From Streptomyces thermodiastaticus (GTDB lineage Bacteria > Actinomycetota > Actinomycetes > Streptomycetales > Streptomycetaceae), in contig NZ_BNBV01000021.1 of NCBI RefSeq assembly GCF_014656135.1, positions 1 to 64,000 on the forward strand: DNA of 64,000 nt. The letters are read 5' to 3'. Positions 17,778 through 26,449 of this stretch are shown in pieces (within the stretch, counting starts at the first letter, position 1; each line of letters begins with the position of its first letter). The position numbers and the translations under genes were made by a program. Below the pieces are notes generated by a model. It had not been told where the DNA came from and searched no databases. It saw only the letters and a list, made by a program, of their open reading frames with translations.

Positions 17778-17841
17778 GCCCGGTCCCGCCGCGACCGGGC
17801 CCTGACACCGGCCGGGGCGTGCATCGGTGCGCCCCGGCCGG
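17778..17841 (+). terminator. Tandem hairpin terminator after chitinase
   Basis: GCCCGGTC at 17778-17785 pairs with 17793-17800. A second, perfect 12-bp stem, CCGGCCGGGGCG at 17808-17819, pairs with 17830-17841 around a 10-base loop. No T-run follows, which is usual for streptomycete terminators. Confidence 0.6.
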
Positions 17842-18037
17842 ACGGCTCGGAGCCGGTTCCGCCAGGGACCAGTGCGGAACGGAACCGGCCTTGTCAGTCT
17901 TGGTCGCCTCGCCCGGTGCCGCAAGCAGCCGATCGTGTTGTCCGGCAAGAAGCCCGCTCCGCCCGGACCGCTTAGGGTGACCCTGTGGGGGGTTCGGTGG
18001 TACGCCGGGTTTTCCGAGCCGGCGGGAGGTGTCTGGC

Positions 18038-19435
18038 ATGTCGGACGAACCGCGGGGTCCGGGGCCGCGCGAGACGGCGGACACGCACCGGACCGCGGAC
18101 ACGCACAACACGCCCGCACGGAGCGCGTCCGTGGAGCAGCTCAACGCCCAGGTGCAGCATCTCGCCTGGGGGCAGCGCAGGCTGCACCGCCTGCTGGACG
18201 CGGTGCTGGCCATCACCGCGGACATGGACACCCCGACCGTCCTGCGGCACATCGTGAACGCGGCGCACGATCTGCTGGCCACCCGCTACAGCGCCCTCGC
18301 GGTGCTCGGGGAGGACGGGGAGTTCACCGACCTGTACACCGTGGGCGTGGACGAGAAAAGGCTGCTGGCCGACGCCGGGCTGCCCCAGGGGCACGGACTG
18401 CTGGCCGGCCTGCTGACCGCCTCCGGTCCGGTGCGGGTTCCGGACATCCTCTCCGACCCGCGCTCGGTCGGTTTCCCGGACGGGCATCCGGTGATGACCA
18501 CGCTGCTCGGGGTGCCGCTGACGGTGCGCGGCACCGTGTACGGCACGCTGTACGTCGCCGACAAACAGGACGGAACGCCGTTCACCGCCGACGACGAGAC
18601 CCTGCTGGCCGCACTGGCCAGCGCGGCCGGCGTGAGCATCGAGAACTCCCGGCTGTACGACCGGCTCAAGCGGGCCACCGAGCAGTTCCAGCGCCGGCTG
18701 CTGCCCGCGCTGCCCGACCTGGCGCCGCTCGCGGTGGAGGCCCGCTACCAGCCGGCCTCCGAGCTGCCCCGGCTCGGCGGGGACTGGTACGACGTGGTGC
18801 CGCTGCCGGACGGGGCCGTCTTCGTGGTCGTCGGGGACGTCACCGGCCACGACGTGGAGGCGGCACCGGTGATGGGCCAGATCCGCAACATGCTGCGGGC
18901 CCTGGCCATCGACCGGTCCGGGCCGCCCGGCCGGCTCGTGGACCGGCTGGACCGGGCCCTGACCCCGTACGACGTCACCATGGCGGCCACGCTGGTGGCG
19001 GGCCGCGTCGAGCGGAGCCCGGACGGCGGGTACACGCTGTGCTGGACGAACGCCGGGCACCCCCCGCCGCTGCTCCTCACCGAGGACGGCACCGCCCGCA
19101 ACCTGTCCGTCGCCCAGCACGGCATCCCGGTCGGCGTGGACCCCTCTTTCCCCCGCCCCGACCACACCCACCCGCTGCCCCCGGCGAGCACCCTGCTGCT
19201 GTTCACCGACGGCCTGATCGAGCGCCGCGGTGAGGACATCGACGCCGGGCTGGAGAAACTGGCCGCGCGCGCCGCCCCGCTCGCCACGGCCCCGCTGGAG
19301 CAGCTGTGCGACGCGCTGATGCCCCGGCAGCAGACGTACGACGACGACGTCGTCCTGCTGGCGCTGCGCGTCCCGGACACGTCCGGTGCCGCCGGTTCGG
19401 CCGGGGAGGCCGACGGACCGGGGCGGCACACCTAG
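18038..19435 (+). CDS. GAF-domain SpoIIE-family (PP2C) phosphatase
   Basis: A 465-aa soluble protein. A hydrophilic N-terminus with TADTH repeats precedes a GAF sensor domain (about residues 55-205, LLATRYSALAVLG and GTLYVADKQDG). The SpoIIE/PPM phosphatase domain follows (about 225-455) with GGDWYDV, VGDVTGHDVEA, NAGHPPPLL, FTDGLIERRGEDID and YDDDVVLLALRV. It probably dephosphorylates an anti-sigma antagonist in response to a GAF ligand. ATG 18038 lies 8 bases after GGGAGG. The stop codon overlaps the stop of the convergent BrkB gene within CTAG. Confidence 0.9.
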   Translation: MSDEPRGPGPRETADTHRTADTHNTPARSASVEQLNAQVQHLAWGQRRLHRLLDAVLAITADMDTPTVLRHIVNAAHDLLATRYSALAVLGEDGEFTDLYTVGVDEKRLLADAGLPQGHGLLAGLLTASGPVRVPDILSDPRSVGFPDGHPVMTTLLGVPLTVRGTVYGTLYVADKQDGTPFTADDETLLAALASAAGVSIENSRLYDRLKRATEQFQRRLLPALPDLAPLAVEARYQPASELPRLGGDWYDVVPLPDGAVFVVVGDVTGHDVEAAPVMGQIRNMLRALAIDRSGPPGRLVDRLDRALTPYDVTMAATLVAGRVERSPDGGYTLCWTNAGHPPPLLLTEDGTARNLSVAQHGIPVGVDPSFPRPDHTHPLPPASTLLLFTDGLIERRGEDIDAGLEKLAARAAPLATAPLEQLCDALMPRQQTYDDDVVLLALRVPDTSGAAGSAGEADGPGRHT

Positions 19436-20550
19436 GTTCTGCCGTTCTCATCGGGGTGTCCGCCGGCGTCGTCGTGCGGGTGGGCGCCGGTGTCCTCGTG
19501 CGGGTAGGGGCCGATGTCCTCGTGCGGGTGGGCGCCGGTGTCCTCGTGCGGGTGGGCGCCGGTCTCGTCGTGCGGCGGCGGGTCGAAGTGGACGGTGATC
19601 TTTTCGAAGCCCTTGAAGGACTCCGTGGACGCGTACGACCGGTAGGCCCGCTGGTCGCCCGCGCTGAGATGGACCCGGTCGGTGAACGGGCTGAGCAGGC
19701 TGCGCGGCCACAGCCTCATCCGGCGCACGGCGGTGATCTCCGCGGTGACCAGGTAGATCAGCGCGCCGAGGTACAGCCAGGCCAGCAGGCCGAGCACGAT
19801 GCCGAACAGGCCGTAGGTCGCCGTGGCACCGCGCAGCACATGGCCGACGTAGTACGTGCCGCCCCACAGCACCAGCTGCCAGGCGCACGCCCCGGCCAGG
19901 GCCGCCCCGTACGTCGTCCGCAGCGGCAGCCGGCGCCGGATCAGCACCCGGTAGCTGGCCACCAGCAGAGCGGCGTTGATCAGCACGGCCCCGATCACCG
20001 CGGCCACGCGCACCCCGACGGCCAGCCGGGCGCCGAACAGCCCGGCCGCCGACTCCGCCGCCGTGGACAGCACCGTGGTGATGCACAGGCCCAGCGCCAG
20101 CAGCGACAGGAACTTCAGCCCCTTGACGCGTGAGCGCAGCGGGTCCGGGCGGGCGTGCCGGGGCACGGCGAAGATCTTGTTCAGCGCGTGCTGGGCGGCC
20201 TGGGCGACGTTCAGCGCACCGTAGAGGCTGCCGGCCACACCCACGGCCACGGCGAAGGGGCTGCCGTGGAAGGAGCGGATGTTGTGCACGATCTGGTCGC
20301 CGATCACCGGGAACTCCCGCAGCGCCGAGTTCAGCAGTGCCTGCTGCACCTGAGGGTTGCCGCTGAGCACCGAGCTGAGCACCGCGACCAGGAAGAGCAG
20401 CAGCGGGAACAACGCGAGGAAGCCGTAGTAGGTCATCAGGGCGGCCAGGTAGGCGGCCTGGTCGTCGTAGAACTTGTAGGCCACGGCCAGCGGGAGCCCG
20501 GCCCAGCGGTGCCGTCGCTGGTACGCGTCCAGCCGGGCCAGCACGTCCAT
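19432..20550 (-). CDS. YihY/BrkB-family membrane protein with His-rich repeat tail
   Basis: A 372-aa integral membrane protein. Six hydrophobic helices (about residues 35-290) carry the BrkB/YihY features LAALMTYYGFLALFPLLL and ATYGLFGIVLGLLAWLYLGA. Function in the family is not settled; it is not a ribonuclease despite old names. The tail is exceptional: four copies of an 8-residue repeat close to TGAHPHED end the protein, encoded by 24-bp DNA repeats, giving many His, Asp and Glu residues. This could bind divalent metal in the cytoplasm (inference). ATG 20550 follows GGGAGAG. Confidence 0.85.
   Translation of the reverse strand: MDVLARLDAYQRRHRWAGLPLAVAYKFYDDQAAYLAALMTYYGFLALFPLLLFLVAVLSSVLSGNPQVQQALLNSALREFPVIGDQIVHNIRSFHGSPFAVAVGVAGSLYGALNVAQAAQHALNKIFAVPRHARPDPLRSRVKGLKFLSLLALGLCITTVLSTAAESAAGLFGARLAVGVRVAAVIGAVLINAALLVASYRVLIRRRLPLRTTYGAALAGACAWQLVLWGGTYYVGHVLRGATATYGLFGIVLGLLAWLYLGALIYLVTAEITAVRRMRLWPRSLLSPFTDRVHLSAGDQRAYRSYASTESFKGFEKITVHFDPPPHDETGAHPHEDTGAHPHEDIGPYPHEDTGAHPHDDAGGHPDENGRT
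19468..19575. repeat. 24-bp tandem repeats inside BrkB gene
   Basis: Units start at 19468, 19492, 19516 and 19540 with a half unit at 19564. The units at 19516 and 19540 are identical. They encode the 8-residue His/Asp/Glu repeat at the C-terminus of the BrkB-like protein. Confidence 0.9.
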
Positions 20551-20707
20551 GCGCTCTCCCACACCGTCGGCGGTGACTCGGCCCGCACCCGCCGTCACTC
20601 TTTTCCAGGTGCCCTGACCTGGAGCATGCATGCGACGCGGGATGCGTCACGGGCCTGTGGGGATGTCAGTCACGGGCCTGTGGGTGTCAGGGGGGCCTGC
20701 GGGGGTG

Positions 20708-21196
20708 TCATGGGCCTTCCGGAGGCGGCTCCGGGTCGCGGTCGGACCGGGGCCAGACGTAGGGCAGGTCGTCCGGCACGTCCGGGAACAGCGGGCGGTA
20801 CCGCTCGGGGTCCTTGCGCACCAGCGCCGAGCGGTGGCTGAGGTGCACGGCGTCGTCGCCCAGCCAGGGCGGCAGCTCTCCGGCCGCGGCCAGCTGCCGC
20901 TGGTCGCGGACGGGGTGGCCGGGGCGGTGCGCGGCGAGACCGGCGACGAGCGAGGCCGCGCAGGTGTCCTGGTGGCCCTGGTCCCGCCACACCCGGCACA
21001 CCTCCAGCCCGTAGCGCACCAGCGCCTCCTCGTAGCCGATCCACATGCGGACCGCCGGGTGCCGGCGCCAGCCGTATCCGGGCACCGTCAGACCGCGCAG
21101 CACCTGCAGTGCCTCCACCCGCTGTTTGCCCAGTCTGCGGCGGTCGAGCACCTGCGCGCACTCCGTGAAGCCGGGGTAGGGCAGGAAGGTCTGCAT
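20708..21196 (-). CDS. MSMEG_6728-type protein, Pyr_excise-like (pyrimidine dimer glycosylase fold)
   Basis: A 162-aa protein starting MQTFLPYPGF and containing RRLGKQRVEALQVL and HPAVRMWIGYEEALVRYG. This pattern is shared by actinobacterial MSMEG_6728-like proteins, which resemble T4 endonuclease V (pyrimidine dimer DNA glycosylase). DNA repair activity is therefore possible but unproven. ATG 21196 is chosen because the family begins exactly there; the frame stays open to 21304 with low-complexity sequence. The C-terminus is Pro-rich. It stands alone, divergent from the hydrogenase operon. Confidence 0.75.
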   Translation of the reverse strand: MQTFLPYPGFTECAQVLDRRRLGKQRVEALQVLRGLTVPGYGWRRHPAVRMWIGYEEALVRYGLEVCRVWRDQGHQDTCAASLVAGLAAHRPGHPVRDQRQLAAAGELPPWLGDDAVHLSHRSALVRKDPERYRPLFPDVPDDLPYVWPRSDRDPEPPPEGP

Positions 21197-21447
21197 GGCA
21201 CCGTCCGCGCAATGGCCGGGGCGGGCCGGGCACGTGTGCCGCCGGCCTGCTCGCAGGTGTGCCGGGCCGCCGGCCGTGTCCGCGGCGCCGGTCCGGGCGT
21301 CCATACCTCAGTGTGCCGCCGGCCGGCATCCCGCGCGTGCGGGAAGTGCGCCGGACGGTCGACAACTGCGCGCCGCTCGGGGGCGGCGGCGCGTGGAAGA
21401 CACGCCGGGGTGGAAGGGATGGCGCACACCCCAACCGAGGAGGCCGG

Positions 21448-23013
21448 ATGCCCGATGCCGTGGCCGCGCGGAGCGCTGCCCGCGCCGTCGCCGTGGACGC
21501 CCCCGAGCCGCCCGCGGACGGCCCGTCCCCCGGGCCGCTCGCCGACCGGCTGAGCGCGGTGGCGGACGCCGTCCTGTACGAGGGCTACCTGCTCTACCCC
21601 TACCGCCGCTCCTCGCCGAAGAACCGGGTGCGGTGGCAGTTCGGGGTGCTGCTGCCCCGGGCCTGGGTGGAACGCGACGGTCCCGTCACGCCGGGGGTGT
21701 CCGGCTCCGCGGACTCCTGGTACCAGCGCACCGAGTGCCTGCTGCGGGCCGGCCGGGACGACGCCGCCGTGACGGTCCGGGTGCGGTACCTGCAGATGCA
21801 GCACAAGCAGGTGGAGCAGGCCGCCCCCGGCGGGCACCGCCCGGTCGACTCGCTGCGCACGGCGGACGGGGTCTGTCATCTCACCTTCGACGAGGCGGTG
21901 CCGCGCGAGACCCGTCTCACCGTCGCGCTGGACGACCTGCTGCGCCGGGAGCTGACCGTCGAGGCGGGCGCGGCGGCCGGGGAGGAGACCGAGGATTTGC
22001 CGTCGGGCGCCGGACGTGTGGTGCGCAGCCGCCGGCAGGTCCACGCCCGTGTCACGCTGACGGCACAGCGGCTCGGCACGGACCTGGTGCGGCTGCGGGT
22101 GCGGACGGAGAACACGGGGCGGTGCCCCGATCCGTCGGTTCCGCGCGACCGGGCGCTGCGGCAGGCGCTGATCGCCACGCACACCCTGATCACCGGCAGC
22201 GGTGTGCGGTTCGTGTCGCTGATCGACCCGCCGGCCGGGCTGGCGGACGCGGCGGGCGACTGCCGCAACGAGTTCACCTTCCCGGTCCTGGGCGGCGGCC
22301 CGGACTCCGGCCCGGGCGGTGACGGCCAGGCCGCTCCGGCCGTGCTGTCCGCGCCGATCCTGCTGCCGGACCATCCGCAGGTGGCGCCGGAGAGCCCCGG
22401 CGATCTGCACGACGCCGCGGAGATCGACGAGATCCTGACCCTGCGCACCATGCTGCTGACCGACGAGGAGAAGGCCGAGGCGCGGGCCACGGACCCGCGG
22501 GCCGCCGAGATCCTGGACCGGGTGGACACCATGCCCGCCGAGGTGCTGGCCCGGCTGCACGGCGCCATCCGCTCGCTCGCACCCGCCTCGGCCGGTGCTC
22601 CCGCCGCCGCCCCCGACGGCGCACCCGAGCGGCCCGCCTGGTGGCAGGAGGACGCCGCCGGGCCGTCCCCCGCGACGGACACCGTGCTCGTCGACGGGGT
22701 GCGGGTGGGCCGCGGCAGCCGGGTCCGGCTGCGTCCCCGGCGGGGCGCGGACGCCCAGGACATGTTCCTGGCCGGCCGCACCGGGCACGTCGCCGGGGTG
22801 TTCCGAGACGTGGACGGCGGGGTGCAGGTGGCCGTCACCGTGGACGACGACCCGGCGGCGGAGCTGCACACCTGGTACGGCCGGTTCCACTACTTCCGCC
22901 CGGACGAGCTGGAGCCCGCGGATCCGTCACCGCCGCCGGCACCGGCCCCGGACGGCGACGCACACACCCGCACGACGACTCCCCCCACCCCATCCCTGGA
23001 CCACGGACAGTGA
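21448..23013 (+). CDS. Hydrogenase-associated protein of unknown function
   Basis: A 521-aa soluble protein at the head of the hydrogenase operon. The N-terminal half contains VLYEGYLLYPYRRSS and RWQFGVLLPRAW. A middle region has acidic helices. The C-terminal ~90 residues look like a small beta-barrel (VRVGRGSRVRLRPRRGADAQD to HTWYGRFHYF) such as an SH3-like domain. Only four isolated Cys are present with no CxxC pair, so it is not the FeS small subunit. I believe relatives accompany actinobacterial high-affinity hydrogenases, but its role is unknown. ATG 21448 follows GAGGAGG by 4 bases. The next gene begins 13 bases after its stop. Confidence 0.7.
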   Translation: MPDAVAARSAARAVAVDAPEPPADGPSPGPLADRLSAVADAVLYEGYLLYPYRRSSPKNRVRWQFGVLLPRAWVERDGPVTPGVSGSADSWYQRTECLLRAGRDDAAVTVRVRYLQMQHKQVEQAAPGGHRPVDSLRTADGVCHLTFDEAVPRETRLTVALDDLLRRELTVEAGAAAGEETEDLPSGAGRVVRSRRQVHARVTLTAQRLGTDLVRLRVRTENTGRCPDPSVPRDRALRQALIATHTLITGSGVRFVSLIDPPAGLADAAGDCRNEFTFPVLGGGPDSGPGGDGQAAPAVLSAPILLPDHPQVAPESPGDLHDAAEIDEILTLRTMLLTDEEKAEARATDPRAAEILDRVDTMPAEVLARLHGAIRSLAPASAGAPAAAPDGAPERPAWWQEDAAGPSPATDTVLVDGVRVGRGSRVRLRPRRGADAQDMFLAGRTGHVAGVFRDVDGGVQVAVTVDDDPAAELHTWYGRFHYFRPDELEPADPSPPPAPAPDGDAHTRTTTPPTPSLDHGQ

Positions 23014-23026
23014 GGCAGTAGCGAAC

Positions 23027-24823
23027 ATGACCGCCACCGAAGCCCGCCCGGCCGCACGCAAACCTCCGCAGATCGTGGACATGTCCTGGGACCCGATCAC
23101 GCGGATCATCGGCAACCTGGGCATCTACACCAAGATCGACTTCGCCAACCGGGAAGTGATCGACTGCCGCTCCACCTCGTCCCTCTTCCGCGGCTACTCG
23201 GTGTTCATGAAGGGCAAGGACCCCCGGGACGCCGGGTTCATCACCTCGCGGATCTGCGGGATCTGCGGCGACAACCACACCACGTGCTCGCACTACGCCC
23301 AGCAGATGGCCTACGGCATCAAACCCCCGCCGCTGGCCGAGCTGATCACCAACCTCGGCGAGGCCGCGGAGTACATGTTCGACCACACGATCTTCCAGGA
23401 CAACCTGGTGTTCGTGGACTTCTGCGAGGCCATGGTCAAGGCCACCAACCCGGGGGTGCTGGCCCGCGCCGAGCGCACCGAGGCCCCCCGCGGACACATC
23501 CACGGCTACCGGACGATCGCCGACATCATGCGCGCCTTCAACCCGTTCGAGGGCGAGGTGTACAAGCAGGCGCTGAAGGTGTCACGGGTGACCCGGGAGA
23601 TGTTCTGCCTGATGGAGGGCCGCCATGTGCATCCCTCCACGCTGTATCCCGGCGGGGTGGGCACCATGCCGCAGCCCACCACGTTCACCGACTACCTCTC
23701 CCGCATGCTGCGCGTGCTCGACTTCGTCAAGCAGGCCGTGGCGCTGAACGACGACGTCTTCGACTTCTTCTACGAGGCGCTGCCGGGGTACGAGGAGGTG
23801 GGCCGCCGCCGGATCCTGCTGGGCTGCTGGGGAGCCTTCCAGAACCAGAACACCTGCGACTACCGGTACGAGACGATGAACGAGTGGGGCAAGGACATGT
23901 ATGTCACCCCCGGCATCGTCGTCGACGGCGAACTGGTCACCAACAACCTCGTCGACATCAACCTCGGGCTGCGGATCCTGCTCGGCTCGTCCTTCTACGA
24001 GGACTGGGTGAACGAGGAACCGTTCGTCACCCACGACCCGCTGGGCAACCCGGTCGACATGCGGCACCCCTGGAACCAGACCACCCTCCCGGTGCCGCAG
24101 AAACGCGACTTCGAGGGCAACTACAGCTGGGTGATGAGCCCCCGCTGGTACGACGCCCGCACCGGCGACCACCTCGCCCTGGACACCGGCGGCGGCCCCC
24201 TCGGCCGCCTGTGGACCACCGCGCTGAGCAACCTGGTCGACACCCCGTACGTCAAGGCCACCGGCCGCAGTGTGCGGATCATGCTGCCCAAGAGCGAGAA
24301 GCTGCCGGAGATGACCCTGGAGTGGCACATCCCCCGGTGGTCCAACACCATCGAACGCGACCGGGCCCGGCCGTACTTCGTCGCCTACGCGGCGGCGATG
24401 GCCTTCCAGTTCCTTCAGGAGGCCATGCAGCTGGTGCGCGCCGGGGACACCCGGGTGTTCGAGAACTTCGAGGTGCCGGAGGAGGCGATCGGCTGCGGCT
24501 TCCACGAGGCCGTCCGCGGGGTGCTCTCCCACCACCTGGTGATCAAGGACAAGAAGATCGCCAACTACCACCCGTACCCGCCGACCCCGTGGAACGCCAG
24601 CCCCCGCGACCACTACGGCACCCCCGGCCCCTACGAGGACGCCGTCCAGGGCCAGCCGATCTTCGAGGAGAACGGGCCCGACGACTTCAAGGGCGTCGAC
24701 ATCATGCGCACCGTCCGCAGCTTCGATCCGTGTCTGCCGTGCGGGGTGCACATGTACATGGGCAACGGCAGGACGCTCACCACCACCCACTCCCCCACCT
24801 ACGGAGCGGGCCATGGCGGCTGA
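23027..24823 (+). CDS. hhyL: [NiFe]-hydrogenase large subunit (group 1h/5-like)
   Basis: Catalytic subunit of a membrane-associated or oxygen-tolerant H2-uptake hydrogenase, 598 aa. The proximal NiFe ligands are in L1, RICGICGDNH (about residue 75), and the distal ligands in L2, DPCLPCGVH (about residue 567). L2 is followed by a ~23-residue C-terminal extension after the His, as expected of a precursor cleaved by an endopeptidase after nickel insertion. The sequence features resemble actinobacterial high-affinity HhyL, which oxidises H2 at atmospheric level. ATG 23027 is preceded by GAGG at 11 bases. No small-subunit gene is adjacent or elsewhere in the window. Confidence 0.93.
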   Translation: MTATEARPAARKPPQIVDMSWDPITRIIGNLGIYTKIDFANREVIDCRSTSSLFRGYSVFMKGKDPRDAGFITSRICGICGDNHTTCSHYAQQMAYGIKPPPLAELITNLGEAAEYMFDHTIFQDNLVFVDFCEAMVKATNPGVLARAERTEAPRGHIHGYRTIADIMRAFNPFEGEVYKQALKVSRVTREMFCLMEGRHVHPSTLYPGGVGTMPQPTTFTDYLSRMLRVLDFVKQAVALNDDVFDFFYEALPGYEEVGRRRILLGCWGAFQNQNTCDYRYETMNEWGKDMYVTPGIVVDGELVTNNLVDINLGLRILLGSSFYEDWVNEEPFVTHDPLGNPVDMRHPWNQTTLPVPQKRDFEGNYSWVMSPRWYDARTGDHLALDTGGGPLGRLWTTALSNLVDTPYVKATGRSVRIMLPKSEKLPEMTLEWHIPRWSNTIERDRARPYFVAYAAAMAFQFLQEAMQLVRAGDTRVFENFEVPEEAIGCGFHEAVRGVLSHHLVIKDKKIANYHPYPPTPWNASPRDHYGTPGPYEDAVQGQPIFEENGPDDFKGVDIMRTVRSFDPCLPCGVHMYMGNGRTLTTTHSPTYGAGHGG

Positions 24824-25409
24824 GGCCGCGCCGGCGCCGGTGCGGCTGGCGGACGCCGACGTGGAGGCGCGGCTCGCCCGCATCGACGACCTGCTGGAGA
24901 CGCTTCAGTCGGCGCCCGGGCCGACGGTGCGCGGTGCCGTGGAGGCGGTGCGGCTGCTGACCGAGGTCTACGGGGAGGCGCTGGCCCGGGTGCTCGAGCA
25001 CGCGGACGCGCCGATGCGGCGGCGCATGGCGGAGGACGAGCTGCTGGAGCATCTGCTGGTGCTGCACGCCGTGCACCCGGACCCGGTCGAGGTGCGGGCG
25101 GCCCGCGCGGTCGAACGGCTGCGTCCCGCGGTTCGGGCGAGCGGCGGCGACGTGGAGTTCGCGGCCGTGGACGGCGAGGTGGCCCGGGTGCGGGTGCGCA
25201 CGGGCGGCGGGTGCGGTGCCGGCTGCGGCGGCGGTGGGGCCGATGTGGCCGGCGCGGTGCGCGAGGCCGTCCTGGCCGCCGCGCCCGAGCTGTCGGACGT
25301 CGAGGCGGTGCCCGAGCAGCCGGCCGGGCGGCCGGCGCCCGCCTTCGTGCCGCTGGAGGCTCTGGCGCGGCGCGGCCCGGATGTCTCCGGTGTACGGGAG
25401 GCGGGGTGA
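24813..25409 (+). CDS. NifU-like protein of the hydrogenase operon
   Basis: A 198-aa protein overlapping the end of the large-subunit gene by 11 bases; GGAG lies 6 bases before ATG 24813. The N-terminal helical part (RLARIDDLLETLQSAPG) is followed by a NifU C-terminal-like domain (about residues 85-165, RASGGDVEFAAVDGEVARVRV). The usual CxxC of that domain is here a Gly-rich C-G-A-G-C, i.e. CxxxC. NifU-type domains carry transient FeS clusters; a role in cluster supply to the hydrogenase is plausible but the altered motif leaves it uncertain. Confidence 0.75.
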   Translation: MAAEAAPAPVRLADADVEARLARIDDLLETLQSAPGPTVRGAVEAVRLLTEVYGEALARVLEHADAPMRRRMAEDELLEHLLVLHAVHPDPVEVRAARAVERLRPAVRASGGDVEFAAVDGEVARVRVRTGGGCGAGCGGGGADVAGAVREAVLAAAPELSDVEAVPEQPAGRPAPAFVPLEALARRGPDVSGVREAG

Positions 25410-26005
25410 GCGCGCAGGGGGCTCTGGCCCGGCTGATCCGTTCCTCGGCCGCCCGGTCGGCGCCGGCCGCGCGGGAGGTGTGCGAGCTGTGCGCGGCGCC
25501 GGTGCCGGAGGAGCACCGGCACCTGTACGACCTGAGCGAGCACCAGGTGCGGTGCGCGTGCGAGGCGTGCGCGGTGCTGTTCGCCGGTGACGGTGCGGGC
25601 GGCGGCGGGACGTTCCGGCTGGTGCCCCGGCGCCGGATGCGGCTCGGCCGGGTGGACACCGCCCCCCTCGGGGTGCCGGTCGGTCTGGCGTTCTTCGTGC
25701 CGCACGCCGACGGCACGGTCACCGCACAGGGCCCGAGCCCGGCCGGCGCCATGCGCTGGGAGGTGGATGCGCGGGCCTGGCGGCGGGCGGCCGGGCAGTG
25801 TCCGGAACTCGCCTTGCTGCAGCCGGAGGTGGAGGCCCTGCTGGTGAACACCGTGCGGGGCATGGACCACCACTGGATCCTCCCCGTGGACGACTGCTTC
25901 CGGCTGGTGGCCCTGGTCCGGCGGGAGTGGCGCGGGCTGTCCGGCGGCGGCCGGGTGTGGCCGGCCGTGGAGGAGTTCTTCGCCGGCCTCACCGAACGCG
26001 GCTGA
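25406..26005 (+). CDS. DUF5947-like protein with two CxxC motifs
   Basis: A 199-aa protein starting at GTG 25406 in a GTGA overlap with the NifU-like gene. The N-terminal part holds CELC and, about 25 residues on, CEAC, resembling a rubredoxin-like or zinc-ribbon knuckle. The rest contains DHHWILPVDDCFRLVALVRREW and looks like a small alpha/beta domain. It matches the DUF5947-type proteins that sit in streptomycete hydrogenase clusters. Function is unknown; metal or electron-transfer roles are possible. Confidence 0.75.
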   Translation: MSAQGALARLIRSSAARSAPAAREVCELCAAPVPEEHRHLYDLSEHQVRCACEACAVLFAGDGAGGGGTFRLVPRRRMRLGRVDTAPLGVPVGLAFFVPHADGTVTAQGPSPAGAMRWEVDARAWRRAAGQCPELALLQPEVEALLVNTVRGMDHHWILPVDDCFRLVALVRREWRGLSGGGRVWPAVEEFFAGLTERG

Positions 26006-26031
26006 CGATCCGAGGAGAGGACGGACCGCGC

Positions 26032-26385
26032 GTGCACGAGTTGTCGGTCGCGACCGCGATCGTGGAGCGGGCCGGGGAACTCGCCCGGGCCCAGGGCACG
26101 GACACCGTCGGGGAGGTGCGGGTCCGGGTGGGCGAGCTGTCCGGGGTCGTGCCCGACGCGCTGGACTTCGCCTTCGAGGTGGCCCGGCAGGGCACCGCCC
26201 TGGACGGAGCCCGGCTCGTGGTGGAGCACGTGACCGCGCAGGCGTACTGCGGGCCGTGCGGTGAGATGTTCCCGGTGGGCATGCCGCCGTTCTTCTGGTG
26301 CCCGCGCTGCGACCGGCCCTCCCAGGAACTGCGCCGCGGGCGGGAGCTGGAGATCGTCGCGGTCGAGCCGGGGCCGCCGGACTGA
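26032..26385 (+). CDS. hypA: Hydrogenase nickel metallochaperone HypA
   Basis: Delivers nickel with HypB to the large-subunit precursor. The 117-aa protein begins M-H-E-L, the invariant nickel-binding start, from GTG 26032 with GAGGAGAGG 11 bases upstream. The zinc site is CGPC plus CPRC. The length is typical of HypA. It is the last gene of the plus-strand arm, followed by a bidirectional terminator shared with the convergent hypE. Confidence 0.95.
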   Translation: MHELSVATAIVERAGELARAQGTDTVGEVRVRVGELSGVVPDALDFAFEVARQGTALDGARLVVEHVTAQAYCGPCGEMFPVGMPPFFWCPRCDRPSQELRRGRELEIVAVEPGPPD

Positions 26386-26403
26386 GCCGGGGGGCGCGGA
26401 CGA

Positions 26404-26443
26404 CGGCGGCCCCGCGCACGGCGTGTGCTGCGCGGGGCCGCCG
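26404..26443. terminator. Bidirectional terminator between hypA and hypE
   Basis: A perfect 15-bp stem, 26404-26418 with 26429-26443, surrounds a 10-base loop. It lies between the stop of hypA (26385) and the stop of hypE (26450) and can serve both convergent operons. Confidence 0.8.
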
Positions 26444-26449
26444 GTCGGG

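Noticed and set aside
21448..23013. 521-aa protein as the hydrogenase small subunit
   Set aside because: It has four isolated Cys, no CxxC and no small-subunit FeS ligand pattern.
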